Assembly (NCBI GenBank): GCA_003024785.1
Contig: PUQB01000022.1
Location: forward strand, 690,001 to 754,000
Source: Selaginella tamariscina
Lineage: Eukaryota; Streptophyta; Lycopodiopsida; Selaginellales; Selaginellaceae
Direction: 5' to 3'
DNA: 64,000 nucleotides
How positions within the stretch are numbered: the first letter of the stretch is position 1; every line of letters starts with the position of its first letter. The notes below the pieces were generated by a model that saw only the letters and a program-made list of their open reading frames with translations, ran no database searches and was not told where the DNA came from. Positions 19,101-32,319 of the stretch are shown piece by piece. Made by a program: the position numbers and the translations under genes.

Positions 19101-19320
19101 CATAAGTTAAATAAGGGTTAAGGATGCATTTATACGGAATAAAAGTTAAAAGGATTTTGAATTCGTATCAACACTTAAATTAAAAAATTGTATTAAGGGT
19201 AATTGATTTACATTCATCAATTTTTAACTTTTTAATTTAAATTAAGGGATTGTGATAAGGGCAATGGATTTTCACATATACTATAATAAAAATATTAAGG
19301 GCAACGAATTTGAATATTGC
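16167..19320. other. gene-free AT-rich region
   Basis: About 3 kb of very AT-rich DNA with CA/GT and TA microsatellites (16183-16235, 18360-18372, 18694-18732, 18768-18790). The only structure seen is the direct repeat pair near 16600 and 18170. No exon could be supported. Confidence 0.7.
16595..18285. repeat. direct repeat pair ~1.57 kb apart
   Basis: About 16595-16710 and 18165-18285 share TTAATATTAATTATA, TATACACATAAAATAG(A/T)GAG, AAAGGGGTGT or AAAGGGTGTAG, and GTCCCATTATTxATATATTAATTA. They could be terminal repeats of a decayed non-autonomous element or just two copies of one repeat. No coding sequence lies between them. Confidence 0.55.
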
Positions 19321-19321
19321 C

Positions 19322-19745
19322 CTAAATATAATATATTTTTATATCTATATTTAAATTAAGATTATTAACTTAATTATTTTAATGAACTTAACATATCTAC
19401 ATTTATTATGTCAAGTTATAATAAATATTTTTAAATAATTTTCAATTTGTAATAAACATTTATTTTTAATTTGTAATAAATATTTTTAACCACTTTAAAA
19501 TATATTTATAATATTTATTATTTAAATAATATGTGCATCCTTAATTTTTATTAACATTTAAAGTAATTTTACTTATTATAAAAAATAAAAAATATGGTGA
19601 GATGAAATTATATACTTATATATAATATTGTATATGGGTACATTCTATAGATAATTAAATTTTATATATTTTGGATATGTTTAAACAAGTAAAAACTTCA
19701 TGAAAAATATTATATATACATATGCATGTGCGTTAACATGTGTGT
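19322..19745 (+). repeat. left inverted repeat of the Harbinger-like element
   Basis: Reads TTTAAATTAAGATTATTAACTTAATTATTTT near 19349 and TTGGATATGTTTAAACAAGTAAAAACTTCATGAA near 19672; both occur in reverse complement at 22840-23287. Confidence 0.85.
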
Positions 19746-19974
19746 ATACATGTATTTGCATTTCATATTTTTATTTATTTAACAAAAAAATCTAAATATA
19801 TTCTATTTCTAGTATACATCCTTTTTCATATTTCACGTTTATCTTTAACACATGATATTTATTGTGGTAAAACAAAAAATAATAATAAAAAAAAAAATTA
19901 ACAATTTCCAAATTAATGCCTAACAAATGGCGTCCCAAAAATAAGATGAGCTTCAAGAGCTGATCTAATAGTGC

Positions 19975-21240
19975 GAGCATGTGTAGTTACCTCACCAAGT
20001 TCTCGAGGATCTTGTGAAATCATCATACTCCACCCAATCTCCTTTTCTTACGTCGAATTCTTCGCTCCCTTGCTCGTAAAGTTGCCTCATAATTCTCGCC
20101 CTCATCAATGAGGATGTTAGAATAACACAAGCACTCATAGTATTCGGAATGTGTGGAAGGTGGACTCTCAACTTATAATCAAGGCAACGAAAATTTTTGC
20201 TTTAAAAGGCCAAATGCTTGCTCAACCACCAATCGTGCTTTAAAGCTCCTTGTTGAAGGTCTCCTTAACCAATATCACCTATAAAAACTTAAGTTAAATA
20301 TGTTATAAATATATTAACTTTACATGCCTGTGTATGGACCATTAAAAATGGTTGTAATTGGTATCCTTTATCACCCACAATATAAGGCTTCACGAAATCA
20401 ACATGGCAGCCTCCAAAGGTCCATGAAATAAACCATTGATGATCTTTTGATGAAGTGAGCAATTCTTCAAACTCATATCATGCACGCTACCTACAAATAC
20501 CAAAACATTACACAAACATAATCAAAATGAATGTAACTTACTCACCTGGCATCCAATTCACATTTATAAACCTCTTACGTGCATCAAAACCCCTTGCACA
20601 ATGATGCTTTCGTTGCTTCTAATCAAAGTAGTTCGTCCGGTCATTTGTGGAAGGCTAAGTATCTCCACATGTGTGCAATCTATGGCCCCCAACATTTGGT
20701 AAATGAGTGTGTGTCACATCTTTAAACTCATGTGCCACTGCACGAACCTCATTTTTTGTTGATGGAAATGCCACCTTATACCAAAAACACTGACAAATAA
20801 CTAATGCCGTCTCCACAAACACAACCATAACAGTCAAAGTTTCAATAGCAAACATTTCACCAATGTCCATGTAATCACTGTTCCTCACCATCTTCCAAAG
20901 TGAAGCTCCAACTCTGATATCTACTCATACATCTTCTCTATAATGGATATCCCGCCTTGAGACATCATCCTTTAATATATTAGAAATCATAACAAAGGTT
21001 CTCCATGACATTCAAAAAAGTTTTATTCACCCCTCATCATTGTAGTGTGACATTATAAATGTATCCTGCCATGCACCACTCCACAATCGAACCCACTGTA
21101 AAGGAAAAGACCTATCAATTGCAACTTGTGTTAATCTCTACATGTACTGAATACTGCATCATCATCATTTGAATTGTCACGTTTTTCATCTTTAGCATTT
21201 GAATCAGAATTCGAGTCGTTCATGATGAATTGAATAACAA
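19975..21240 (-). pseudogene. HARBI1-type DDE nuclease remnant
   Basis: Minus-strand translations in shifting frames give family blocks: FPSTKNEVRAVAHEF...HLPNV with GAIDCTHVEI (about 20660-20760), ARGFDARKRFINVNWMPG (about 20545-20610), EAFGLLK-like and GDKGY-like pieces further down (about 20180-20390). HARBI1-like proteins are RNase H-fold nucleases with a DDE triad; GAIDCTH carries the first Asp. Multiple stops and shifts make it non-functional. Confidence 0.75.
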
Positions 21241-21531
21241 AATCCCCAACCATGGTCGAGGCTAATTTTATTTAATGGTCTTGAAAAATAATATAATTGA
21301 TATTATAAATAACAAATAAAAATGCATTAACATAATCCAAATAAAAGCTTGCAAATGATAATATATATGCAACCTACATGCACCCATGCTAATCTAGTCT
21401 TTGTTGCCATGTCCACAAATCTAATCAATAATTCGTGTCATAACCAATGTGAACTTCTCAATAGAAGTGTTCTTTTCCCTCCTTAGCTCTATTGTCCTTT
21501 CAAATTGTCGGCTCCTCATCTCAACCTAAGT

Positions 21532-21948
21532 TCAAAATACATTTGTACATTCATTAACTGCTTTAACCAAACTAGACTTTTCCTTCTTCACTTGCCTTCT
21601 CTTCCCAATAACACCATCTCCATCATCATCTGAGTTATCAACAATCAAAGGTACACTTGTTGAAGTTGTTTGTGAAGTTGGAGTCATCAATGGATCATTT
21701 TCAGAGTTGTTGAGGTGTTGGGGCATCATGCAGCTTCGGTCACCTTGAAATGAATCCAAGAGATCAAACACGTACAAGTTTATGTTTAGCAATCCAAAGC
21801 GTTGTTTCTCTAAATTTGACAAGCTCAAATATGCAATAGTTCCCAACTTTCTGTTGTGATTGTGAATAGTTTTATAATCATTAATCAAATTCTCCCACTT
21901 CTTACCACATTGTTCTCCATCACAATTATCGAAACCTTGTGTTTGCAT
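21532..21948 (-). CDS. Myb/SANT-like (trihelix) protein of a Harbinger element
   Basis: Open frame of 138 codons. The N-terminal part (CGKKWENLINDYKTIHNHNR, then EKQRFGLLNINLYVFDLLDS) matches the C-terminal half of the Myb/SANT-like DNA-binding domain that accompanies Harbinger transposases. It is followed by a Ser/Thr-rich acidic linker and basic GKRRQVKKEK. The first part of the domain lies upstream of the frame (about 21950-22100, translatable only with breaks), so the protein is truncated. In active elements this partner binds the ends and carries the nuclease into the nucleus. Confidence 0.65.
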   Translation of the reverse strand: MQTQGFDNCDGEQCGKKWENLINDYKTIHNHNRKLGTIAYLSLSNLEKQRFGLLNINLYVFDLLDSFQGDRSCMMPQHLNNSENDPLMTPTSQTTSTSVPLIVDNSDDDGDGVIGKRRQVKKEKSSLVKAVNECTNVF

Positions 21949-22839
21949 TTCCTTTACAATCTGTCTCCAACGTGCATTTGTTGTTACATTGACAAGTTAT
22001 CTATAACCTAAACCTAGAATTATTGTTATTTCAACTCCACAAGCATCTTGTCTCATCCATTGTTCAATTCTGAGACTGAGGCCATTTACTTCTTGCTTGC
22101 CCCTCAATCTCATGTCCTAAACCCTAGCCCTTGCCCTCATTTTCACCAAATGTCAATTTTTCACCCACCACTTTTGAAGATTGTTATTATTTCCTTGGTC
22201 GGACAAACCTAATTGACTTAGCCCGAGTTACAAATGGGCTTTCAATTACCTCTTGAGTCAACTTAAGGACAAGGCAGCCATGATTGACTCATTTTGCACA
22301 AACCTTTAACTTAACTTAAGTGGGCTTAAGTAAAGGAAAATGAATTTGCACTTGTCCTTAAGTTGATTAACCATTTAACTTTTTTAAGGGTTTGACTATC
22401 CCTTAACTTAAGAAACCACTTATTTAAGATTTTTTGTAGTAAATTTGTAATAATCCCTTAACTTATTTTAAGGAAATAATAAAAATTATAAAGAAAATTT
22501 AAGAGAGCCCTTAGCCACCGTTAACGAATCATGCATGAAAATTTAGGGCTGTTTATGGGCCACTTTTTTTCACAACCTTGAATAATATATATATATATAT
22601 ATATATATATTTTCATGTGCAATGTGTATTTTTTATATGTGAAATATATAATTTTTATATTTTTATTTTATCATATAATTAAAATTAAAAAAATAATACA
22701 AATGAATCTTTTGAAAATATATTTTCATTCTGCCCTAATGTTTGCCTTAATTTATGTGAGGTTTCTGATGCATCATGTTGCAGACCGATTAAGGTCGTTG
22801 TGTATGCTGCGTGTGCATGATTGCGGTGTATGTATGGAA

Positions 22840-23287
22840 ATCGTATATACACATGTTAACACACATGGATATATTATATATATAATGTTCATGAAGTTTT
22901 TACTTGTTTAAACATATCCAAAATATATAAATTTTAATTATCTGAATGTACTTGTATATAATATTATATATAAGTATATAATTATATGAGTAAAATCCAA
23001 TATGCATAAGCATCTCATCATATTTTATATTTTCTATAAAAATTAAAATCACTTTAAATATTAATACATTAAGGATGCACATATTATTTAGATCGTGGAT
23101 ACTATAAATATTTTAAAGTGGTTAAAAATATTTATTATAAATTGAAAAAAATATTTATTATAAATTAAAAATTATTTAAAAATATTTATTACAACTTAAC
23201 ATAATAATGTTAAATTAAATGTAAGTTCATTATAAAAATAATTAAGTTAATAATCTTAATTTAAATGTCGATATAAAATATATTGTA
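22840..23287 (-). repeat. right inverted repeat of the Harbinger-like element
   Basis: Reverse complement of 19322-19745, including the inner arm at 22887-22922 and the outer arm around 23240-23285. Identity looks high but with indels, so the element is not recent. Confidence 0.85.
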
Positions 23288-23289
23288 TT

Positions 23290-24350
23290 AGTGTGAATAT
23301 AATTCACTTAAGGCTTAAATTAAAGGTTAGTGTAAGTACACTTAAGCGAATGTCCTCTATTTGGGGTTCAAAACGTGGGGATAATAATAATATTTGCATG
23401 ACATATTACACACGTATTATATTACTGGTCTATTACATATTATATTATGGGCCATTCACACTAACCCTTAAGCCTTAGATAAGTCAAACATATTTATATT
23501 AATTCTTAATTTTAAATTTAAAATTAAGAGCATATCTTTCACATACAATTTCTTAATTATTTTAAGTAAAATTTTGAAGGGAAAGTCATTCATATACAAT
23601 CCCTTTCTTTTAAATAATTTTTTAAAGGGAGATGTGTTCACTCTTGCGTGTGCACGTGTGTGTGCATGTTTGAAACTATAACGTATATTCTTATTTGATT
23701 ATTATTCTACTCTGTGAAGAAAACACGAGAGATGAAAAATAGATTTGATACTTTGGTGAATATACTCTATTAAATTTTTTTGACATATTTTCTTTTCTTA
23801 TAATAGAAAATTCAGCTTTTAATATAATTTTCTTTAAGATAAACATGTCCAATGATTAACTTAGAATTATAGTAAATTTAATTAGTACTTTTATAAAAAT
23901 GTAATGATTCGGTTCTTTAACATTTGAAATATTTAAAAATACGACAGATCTCAAACATGGCAATAGTACACGTAAAATCACGTTGGCACCCAATTATTTA
24001 TTTTAAATGTACCATACACATTATAATATAGGTAAAACTTACATAATGTTTTTATTTACACGATACGTTATATAATATTTTTGTAATATATTAGAATTGA
24101 CTTAACTTTAACAATTGTAAGCATCAAAATTCACATGTATACTCCCCAACTTTAAATCTCTAGATCTATCTGGGATCGTATTTTTAACAAATATTTTCCT
24201 GAACTTTTAGTATAAAATTAGATATATACTTTTCTTAAACACACATTAAAGAAATAAAATCTAAAATTTTGAACAAAAATATATTTGAATGCTTAAAATA
24301 TGGTCATTTTTAAATTTATTATAAATAAAATAAAATTTATGCTTTGCTTC
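23290..24350. other. gene-free AT-rich region
   Basis: Flank of the transposon, AT-rich, with the 23345-23485 segment resembling 19030-19115. No exon seen. Confidence 0.6.
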
Positions 24351-24356
24351 AATCTT

Positions 24357-24754
24357 TCATCTTTTCAGTATCTTGTACTTGTTGTTCTGCAGAGAAATTA
24401 TAATCTCCTTGTAAGATGTGAAGTCATATGATTCTATATACAAATAAGGAAATGTTGACACTGTTCTGCTCTCATCTTCAGGATCAGCAAGTACAAGCAC
24501 TGCCACTCTGTAATGAGAATGAGCCGCATGGCGATCCGCACGGATCTTTAGCTCCTCGTGCGGCATCAACTTGTGCCGCATGCCATTATAAACCTCCCGA
24601 GCTTGCCAATTAGAAGAATCGCGCTGTCCGTCTTGTTAATAATAAGAACAGTCTTGTCCGTGTTGCTAATAATAGATGCAGTCTTTTCCGCAGGCTTCTT
24701 ACTATAGAGAATACTAGACGAACATCCCATGAATATGACTATAGATTTAATCAC
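24357..24754 (-). CDS. hypothetical protein, possible N-myristoylation, frame-shifted
   Basis: Two overlapping minus-strand frames look like one gene. The N-terminal piece (ATG near 24728) begins MGCSSSILYSKKPAEKTAS, a Gly-2/Cys-3 context fit for myristoylation and palmitoylation. The C-terminal piece reads SSNWQAREVYNGMRHKLMP, then HEELKIRADRHAAHSHYRV and AVLVLADPEDE, ending ...KYKILKR at 24357. The frame changes around 24600-24640. I do not recognise the family; the His/Arg-rich middle is distinctive. It could be a lineage-specific membrane-anchored protein. Confidence 0.5.
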
Positions 24755-24789
24755 TAATAATCTTAATCTTTAAAATACCATGAACAAGA

Positions 24790-25254
24790 AGGGGGAGGCA
24801 AGATTAAGATGGAATCTGTTAGCTCCAAAACTTAAACTCAAGTATACATTACTTGTAGTATAGTATTACGCGGTTTTGCAGAAGAAACCAAGAAATCAAC
24901 TAATTATTTATTAAAGAAACGGATAATGTTCAGTCTTTCTCTACAAGTAATGTATACTTTACACATTGAGAACTTAAAATATATATTTTAATTTATATTT
25001 AGAAATTGATTGTAATATACATTTAGGTATAGGCTACAATATTCTGAAAAATATCAATTATATATAAACAAAGAAAAATACTATATAATTTCTTATTTAG
25101 TCAAGTGCCAAAATAAGAACCCTAAAAAGAAAAACCCTAGGGTTTAGGGTTTATGTAATGCGAAACGATTTACGCTTTCGTTTCCTCTCCTCTACACGTT
25201 TGATTTAAAAATGAACAAACACATACTAATATATGCACAAATATTAGGAAGAAA
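24790..25254. other. intergenic
   Basis: AT-rich upstream region of the secreted protein gene. A telo-box-like stretch AACCCTAGGGTTTAGGGTTT lies at about 25132-25152, and GTATACATTACTTGTA / CTACAAGTAATGTATAC (about 24842-24858 and 24939-24956) form an inverted repeat. Confidence 0.6.
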
Positions 25255-26064
25255 ATGGCAAAATTCTTGTTTATTATTCTTATTGGGATTTTTAATAATC
25301 TCTTTGTTCTTGCTCATACTCTTAATAGGCATAATTTCAGTATACATGTGATGGATCCCAATCCCAACGATGGATACAACTGCACTTTCCAGATGTTCGA
25401 ATCCATCGGTGGACCATGCAATACTGTGGATTTTAAGGCCTGCTGCAACGCTCTAAAGACGGCATTATACGCTGGCTGCCTCTGCAGTTCTGTCTTCCAG
25501 GTACTGCCGTGTATATGTGTATCTTCTAAAGTGTGTATGTGTATCTATTTATAAAGTGTAAGTATATTTATAAAATATTAATACAGGATTATATACGCTA
25601 CTGTGTTGAAGTCACAAGGGAGCTCGGTGAGTATCTCGATCACAATTGTTTCCCTGACCAGTCCAAGATCGATTCAGTGCAATGTTATAGAAATCTCACA
25701 TACCATGAACACCACGATCCTACAGGTACACACGCATACACGTATGAAATATACTGACATATTCTATATATTCTGCAGTATATTCGATTTGTCCACTGGT
25801 GTCTCCAACTCCGTCTACAGCTCCTGACCCAGACGATCGAGTCTCTCCATGGCAATGGTTCTGGAACACGTCGGGAACACTCCCACCAAAACCTGGAAAT
25901 CCCGACGTATTCCCGCCAGGAAACGGTGGGAATCCCCAAATCCCCAAAATCCCCAAAAGGCCCAACCAGATATGTTTCCACCACCAACATCTACATCAAC
26001 ACCAGCAACTGTTCTTCCTGTGTCTTTCTTACTAATCCCTCTAGTTACCATTTGGAGCCCATAA
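25255..26064 (+). CDS. secreted eight-cysteine (non-specific lipid-transfer-like) protein, probably GPI-anchored
   Basis: Three exons: 25255-25500, 25587-25725 and 25779 onward, with GT-AG borders and matching phases. A hydrophobic signal peptide (FLFIILIGIFNNLFVLAHT) is followed by C-x11-C-x7-CC-x10-C-x-C-x10-C-x14-C, the 8-cysteine pattern of lipid-transfer-like proteins, plus one further Cys. A Pro-rich linker follows (PTPSTAPDPDDR, PPKPGNPDVFPPGN). As sequenced the frame stops near 26035 after a His/Gln-rich tail. The alternative frame after the CCCCAAA runs (25931-25960) gives STSTPATVLPVSFLLIPLVT and a stop at 26064, a typical hydrophobic GPI signal, so a one-base indel is likely. Such proteins bind lipids at the cell surface and help build cuticle or pollen/spore walls. 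Confidence 0.8.
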
Positions 26065-26118
26065 ATATTAATTTTATTCTATATATATTGAATATATTCT
26101 GTTGAAAATGCTGAATTT

Positions 26119-26325
26119 TCATCCTGTAACATGGACACTTGATGCACAAGTACATAAGCAAACTGCAAAAGTAGAACAATAGTTACAATATATTTACATT
26201 AGTTAAGCTCAAATTCTGCATTTCTACATATACTTACGAGAGAGAGATACAGTTACACATATGAATGTCTATATCTATCTACACACACACACACCTGTGT
26301 GTGCGTGTGTGTGTATATATTATAT

Positions 26326-26385
<60 letters not shown>

Positions 26386-26668
26386 CCAAAGGACTGTACA
26401 AGCCCAACACCCTGTGTCTTCTTCTCAGCAGCAGTGGCATTTCCTACTTCATCCATTTGTGCATCCACAACGTGCCTCATTTGCGCAAGTTTCTTCTGTG
26501 CAAGGTTCGACGCCGAACTTATGGCCTTATCTCCCTGACTCTGCCCAAACACAGACTTTACAGTCCCAAGAACCCCATGGTTTTCCCCAGAATCCCCTCC
26601 CTTCTTCTCTTCTTGATTTGGCTCGTTATTCTTTCCAGAATACTTCGCACCTGCATATATATATATAT

Positions 26669-26710
<42 letters not shown>

Positions 26711-27686
26711 CATTTTGAAGTAACCAAGGGGACTCTTTTTCCGCTTGTGCTGTTCTTGGGGTTGTTGATGGACGTAATCCTCGTGGTTATGGTGTTCTAA
26801 CAAGTGCTGTTTAGAGTGCTTCTCGCCTTCGTCGTCCCAATCTTCTTCCAACTCACTGAAATCACTGAAGTCCAGAATTTGGTGTGCTTGTTGCTGTTGT
26901 TGGTTTTGGTTTTGGTCTGAAGTGCTTCCCTGTTGATTGTTTCCTGAGGAGCTTCCGCCGCTTACTTTGTCTACAACCTTATGAGCCGCCTCACGAAATG
27001 CCTGTGTATGCATGTGCGTGAATGTGAGAGAGAGAGAGCTGTTATAAATCAGTAAACATACACTACATCGTGTATACACAGACGTGTGCGTGTGTGTGGT
27101 GTGTGACGTACCTGTTCGTCTTTAGCAAGTCGCTTGACACCTTCAACAACATCTTTACTCTCCTGCTGTACAACTTTGCCAACTGTGTGCTTGGCCTGAT
27201 TTAACATCTCCTTGGCCTCCTCTTGTACTTCAGGCCTTTTCCCTGTATAAACAAACGCACACACACACACGCACAATATATGCATATAAACCTGAATATG
27301 TGTGTGTGTGTCTATATATATAATATAAAGAGAAGAGAGGAGAGAGATTGAAGTTTACCATCTAGCTTCTCCACTTTCTCTTAGCGGTTGATATTACTGG
27401 GTGCAATTTTTTTGGCCTTTACCGAATGCATCTTTTGCCTTGTCCCTCACTGATTTACCTTTGTTCTCAGCATCTTCTTTTACTGTGTTTTTACCTCCTC
27501 AGTTGTTTGTTTTACCTGCTCTGCCCTGCATACATCCAATGTGTGTATCTGTACAATAGTCATTAAATTTTATCGAAATATCATTAATGAGTAAATATTT
27601 AACTAAATATACTCTTTATAATTACAAGTTTTATATTATACTTACGGCTTTTCTTTCTCAAATTCACCATAGTCGTCCTCAGCCAT
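26119..27686 (-). CDS. hydrophilic LEA-like protein
   Basis: Minus-strand exons: 27646-27686 (MAEDDYGEFEKEKP), about 27360-27525, 27112-27242, 26710-27001, 26387-26650 and possibly a short last one at 26119-26162. Junctions fit GT-AG, and phases match for exons 3 to 5. The protein is Lys/Glu/Gln-rich with amphipathic stretches (EEAKEMLNQAKHTVGKVVQQ and KDVVEGVKRLAKDEQ), a Gln/Asn/His-rich middle (NQNQQQQQAH, DFSDFSELEEDWDDE) and a helical C-terminal part (ASNLAQKKLAQMRHVVDAQM). This resembles LEA proteins of desiccation-tolerant tissue, though I cannot place the subgroup. Exon 2 has at least two frame breaks at A runs (about 27488-27492 and 27406-27412), probably indels. The neighbouring oleosins suggest a storage or desiccation setting, but adjacency is weak evidence in plants. 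Confidence 0.6.
26331..26382. repeat. (TA)n(GA)n microsatellite at an exon border
   Basis: About 20 GA units directly follow the presumed donor of the LEA-like exon 26387-26650. A similar (TA)n(GA)n run at 26656-26707 lies in the next intron. Confidence 0.9.
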
Positions 27687-27689
27687 AAT

Positions 27690-28122
27690 AGAGCCTCATG
27701 AAAAATACCAATATTGAGCTTTTCTGATAAATTCTGAATAACAAAAAATTAATAAATCTAAATATATATAAGTATATATATATAAATAATTAATTAATGA
27801 AAACTCACTGATGAATCGAACAAAAAAAGCGCGCGCTCTGGCAGTTTTATGAGCAGAATATTCCTTAGCATGACGTCATCTTCCTAAACGTCTCAATATA
27901 CAATGACAAAAGGAATAATAAAAAATTAATAACTAAATCAAAGAAATAGGAATAACTATAATATTATATTTTATATAGCATATAATCTATATACTAAGTC
28001 TAGTACATATAATAAAGATAATATAAGAAGCATCGATTAAAAAAATTTGGAAAAAATTATTTATACTAGCATCGCAAAATGGTGGAAGTTTAAATTGCAG
28101 TGTGGAGTCGATCGAACGGCGC
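27690..28122. other. intergenic
   Basis: AT-rich DNA between two minus-strand genes, holding the LEA-like gene promoter side and the Rab6 3' UTR. Nothing else seen. Confidence 0.5.
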
Positions 28123-31222
<3,100 letters not shown>

Positions 31223-31651
31223 TTAAGCTCCTGGAGCAGCCTCCTGTACCTTAGATCCCGCATACCCACCATACTCGCGTCCCTTATCAGCCACATGATG
31301 GGCAGATCCCAACAGCCGCTGTCGGGCCGCTTCAATACTGTCCGACCCGACAGGGTGCCGTCCCTTGAAGTAATTATACACCCACGACACGGCCGACACA
31401 AACGCAAGTATACCTCCGATCGTGAGTACAATCCCAGACACAGCCAAGAAGGCAACGATTCCCAATGGAACAAGAATGGGACTGAAGAAGAGGAAGATCG
31501 GAACCCCAATGACGAGTGCCAGAACGAAGCCGCCGAGCAGCAATCCTCCTATCGCCAGAACCGCCACGGCACCGGCCAGCAGCGCCACCACTCCCATGAC
31601 TTGCTTTGCATTCGGAGACTTCTCACGGATCTTTCCCTGTGCTCTGTCCAT
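31223..31651 (-). CDS. oleosin (oil-body structural protein)
   Basis: Single exon of 142 residues from the ATG at 31649-31651 (MDRAQGKIREKSPNAKQ). An in-frame ATG eight codons upstream exists, but the partner gene at 31921 starts MDRGAQGKRSTNAKR, favouring the inner start. A ~70-residue hydrophobic hairpin contains the proline knot FFSPILVPLGIVAFLAVSG. It is followed by SWVYNYFKGRHPVG and an amphipathic tail ending QEAAPGA. Oleosins coat triacylglycerol droplets, keeping them small in seeds, spores and pollen. The gene is intact and intronless, typical for oleosins. Confidence 0.95.
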   Translation of the reverse strand: MDRAQGKIREKSPNAKQVMGVVALLAGAVAVLAIGGLLLGGFVLALVIGVPIFLFFSPILVPLGIVAFLAVSGIVLTIGGILAFVSAVSWVYNYFKGRHPVGSDSIEAARQRLLGSAHHVADKGREYGGYAGSKVQEAAPGA

Positions 31652-31920
31652 TGAAGAAATCGACTTGATGAACAACAGAGGAAGAAGAAGGCGGCAGATG
31701 TGTCTTCTACAGCCCTACTGCTCTGCTTATAGTACGAAGAAACAGGAGTTTTTGGGCATGCACTCTGCTTGCCGCACACCTGCGCACCACGTGTCACCAG
31801 TAAACCCTAGCACATTTTCACCTGGACGAATATTCCAAACTGCAGACGTCATCGCAGATTGGACACGTGTCGGGTGCATGTCCAAACGATTGGTGCGATT
31901 CATGTATGATCTGAACAATC
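31652..31920. promoter_or_regulatory. bidirectional promoter of the oleosin pair
   Basis: Only 269 bp separate the two start codons. It contains an RY-type CATGCA at 31757-31762, ABRE/G-box CACGTGTC at 31788-31795, palindromic GACACGTGTC at 31862-31871 and a second GTGCATGTCC. TATAAG on the minus strand near 31724 suits the left gene. RY plus ABRE is the known signature of ABI3/ABI5-type regulation of storage genes; use here is inferred. Confidence 0.7.
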
Positions 31921-32319
31921 ATGGATAGAGGAGCACAGGGAAAGAGATCCACAAATGCTAAGCGGGTTTTGGGATTAATCGCGCTCCTAATCACGCTTCT
32001 GACTGCCGGAGGATTAACCATCTGCGGAATCGTTATCGCACTTGTAATCGGAGTCCCGGTGTTCCTGTTGTTCAGTCCGGTGTTAGTTCCGCTCGGGATA
32101 GTCGCGTTCTTGGCTGTGTCTGGCGTCTCTGTCACCGTCGGCGGTGCGTTAGTGTTTTTCTCCTTTATACTGTGGGTTTACAACTACTTCAAGGGCCGCC
32201 ATCCATTGGATCGGACAGGCTCGATGCCGGCCGGCACAGACTTCTGGGATCTGTGCAGAAGACTGCTGAGAAAGGGCGTGAGTACGCCGGATGAGCTTGT
32301 AAAGTATGCTTTAAAATAA
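31921..32319 (+). CDS. oleosin, second copy
   Basis: Single exon of 132 residues starting MDRGAQGKRSTNAKRVLGL. The hydrophobic hairpin has the proline knot FSPVLVPLGIVAFLAVSG, then WVYNYFKGRHPLDR, shared with the divergent copy at 31223-31651. The C-terminal tail differs (AGTDFWDLCRRLLRKGVSTP, then DELVKYALK), so the two are old duplicates or one tail has shifted frame. It coats oil bodies. Head-to-head arrangement with shared regulatory DNA suggests co-expression. Confidence 0.95.
   Translation: MDRGAQGKRSTNAKRVLGLIALLITLLTAGGLTICGIVIALVIGVPVFLLFSPVLVPLGIVAFLAVSGVSVTVGGALVFFSFILWVYNYFKGRHPLDRTGSMPAGTDFWDLCRRLLRKGVSTPDELVKYALK

Larger units (their letters stand above)
19322..23287 (-). mobile_element. 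PIF/Harbinger-like DNA transposon with long terminal inverted repeats, decayed
   Basis: The ends are inverted repeats of roughly 430 bp (listed separately) enclosing a Myb/SANT-like gene and a HARBI1-type nuclease remnant, both on the minus strand. This two-gene set is diagnostic for the PIF/Harbinger superfamily. The family normally has short terminal repeats and 3-bp target duplications; I could not fix the outer ends. Similar AT-rich segments outside (19030-19115 and 23345-23485, sharing GG(G)xTTCAAAACGTG and ATATTATGGG, in direct orientation) may mean the true ends lie further out. Confidence 0.75.
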
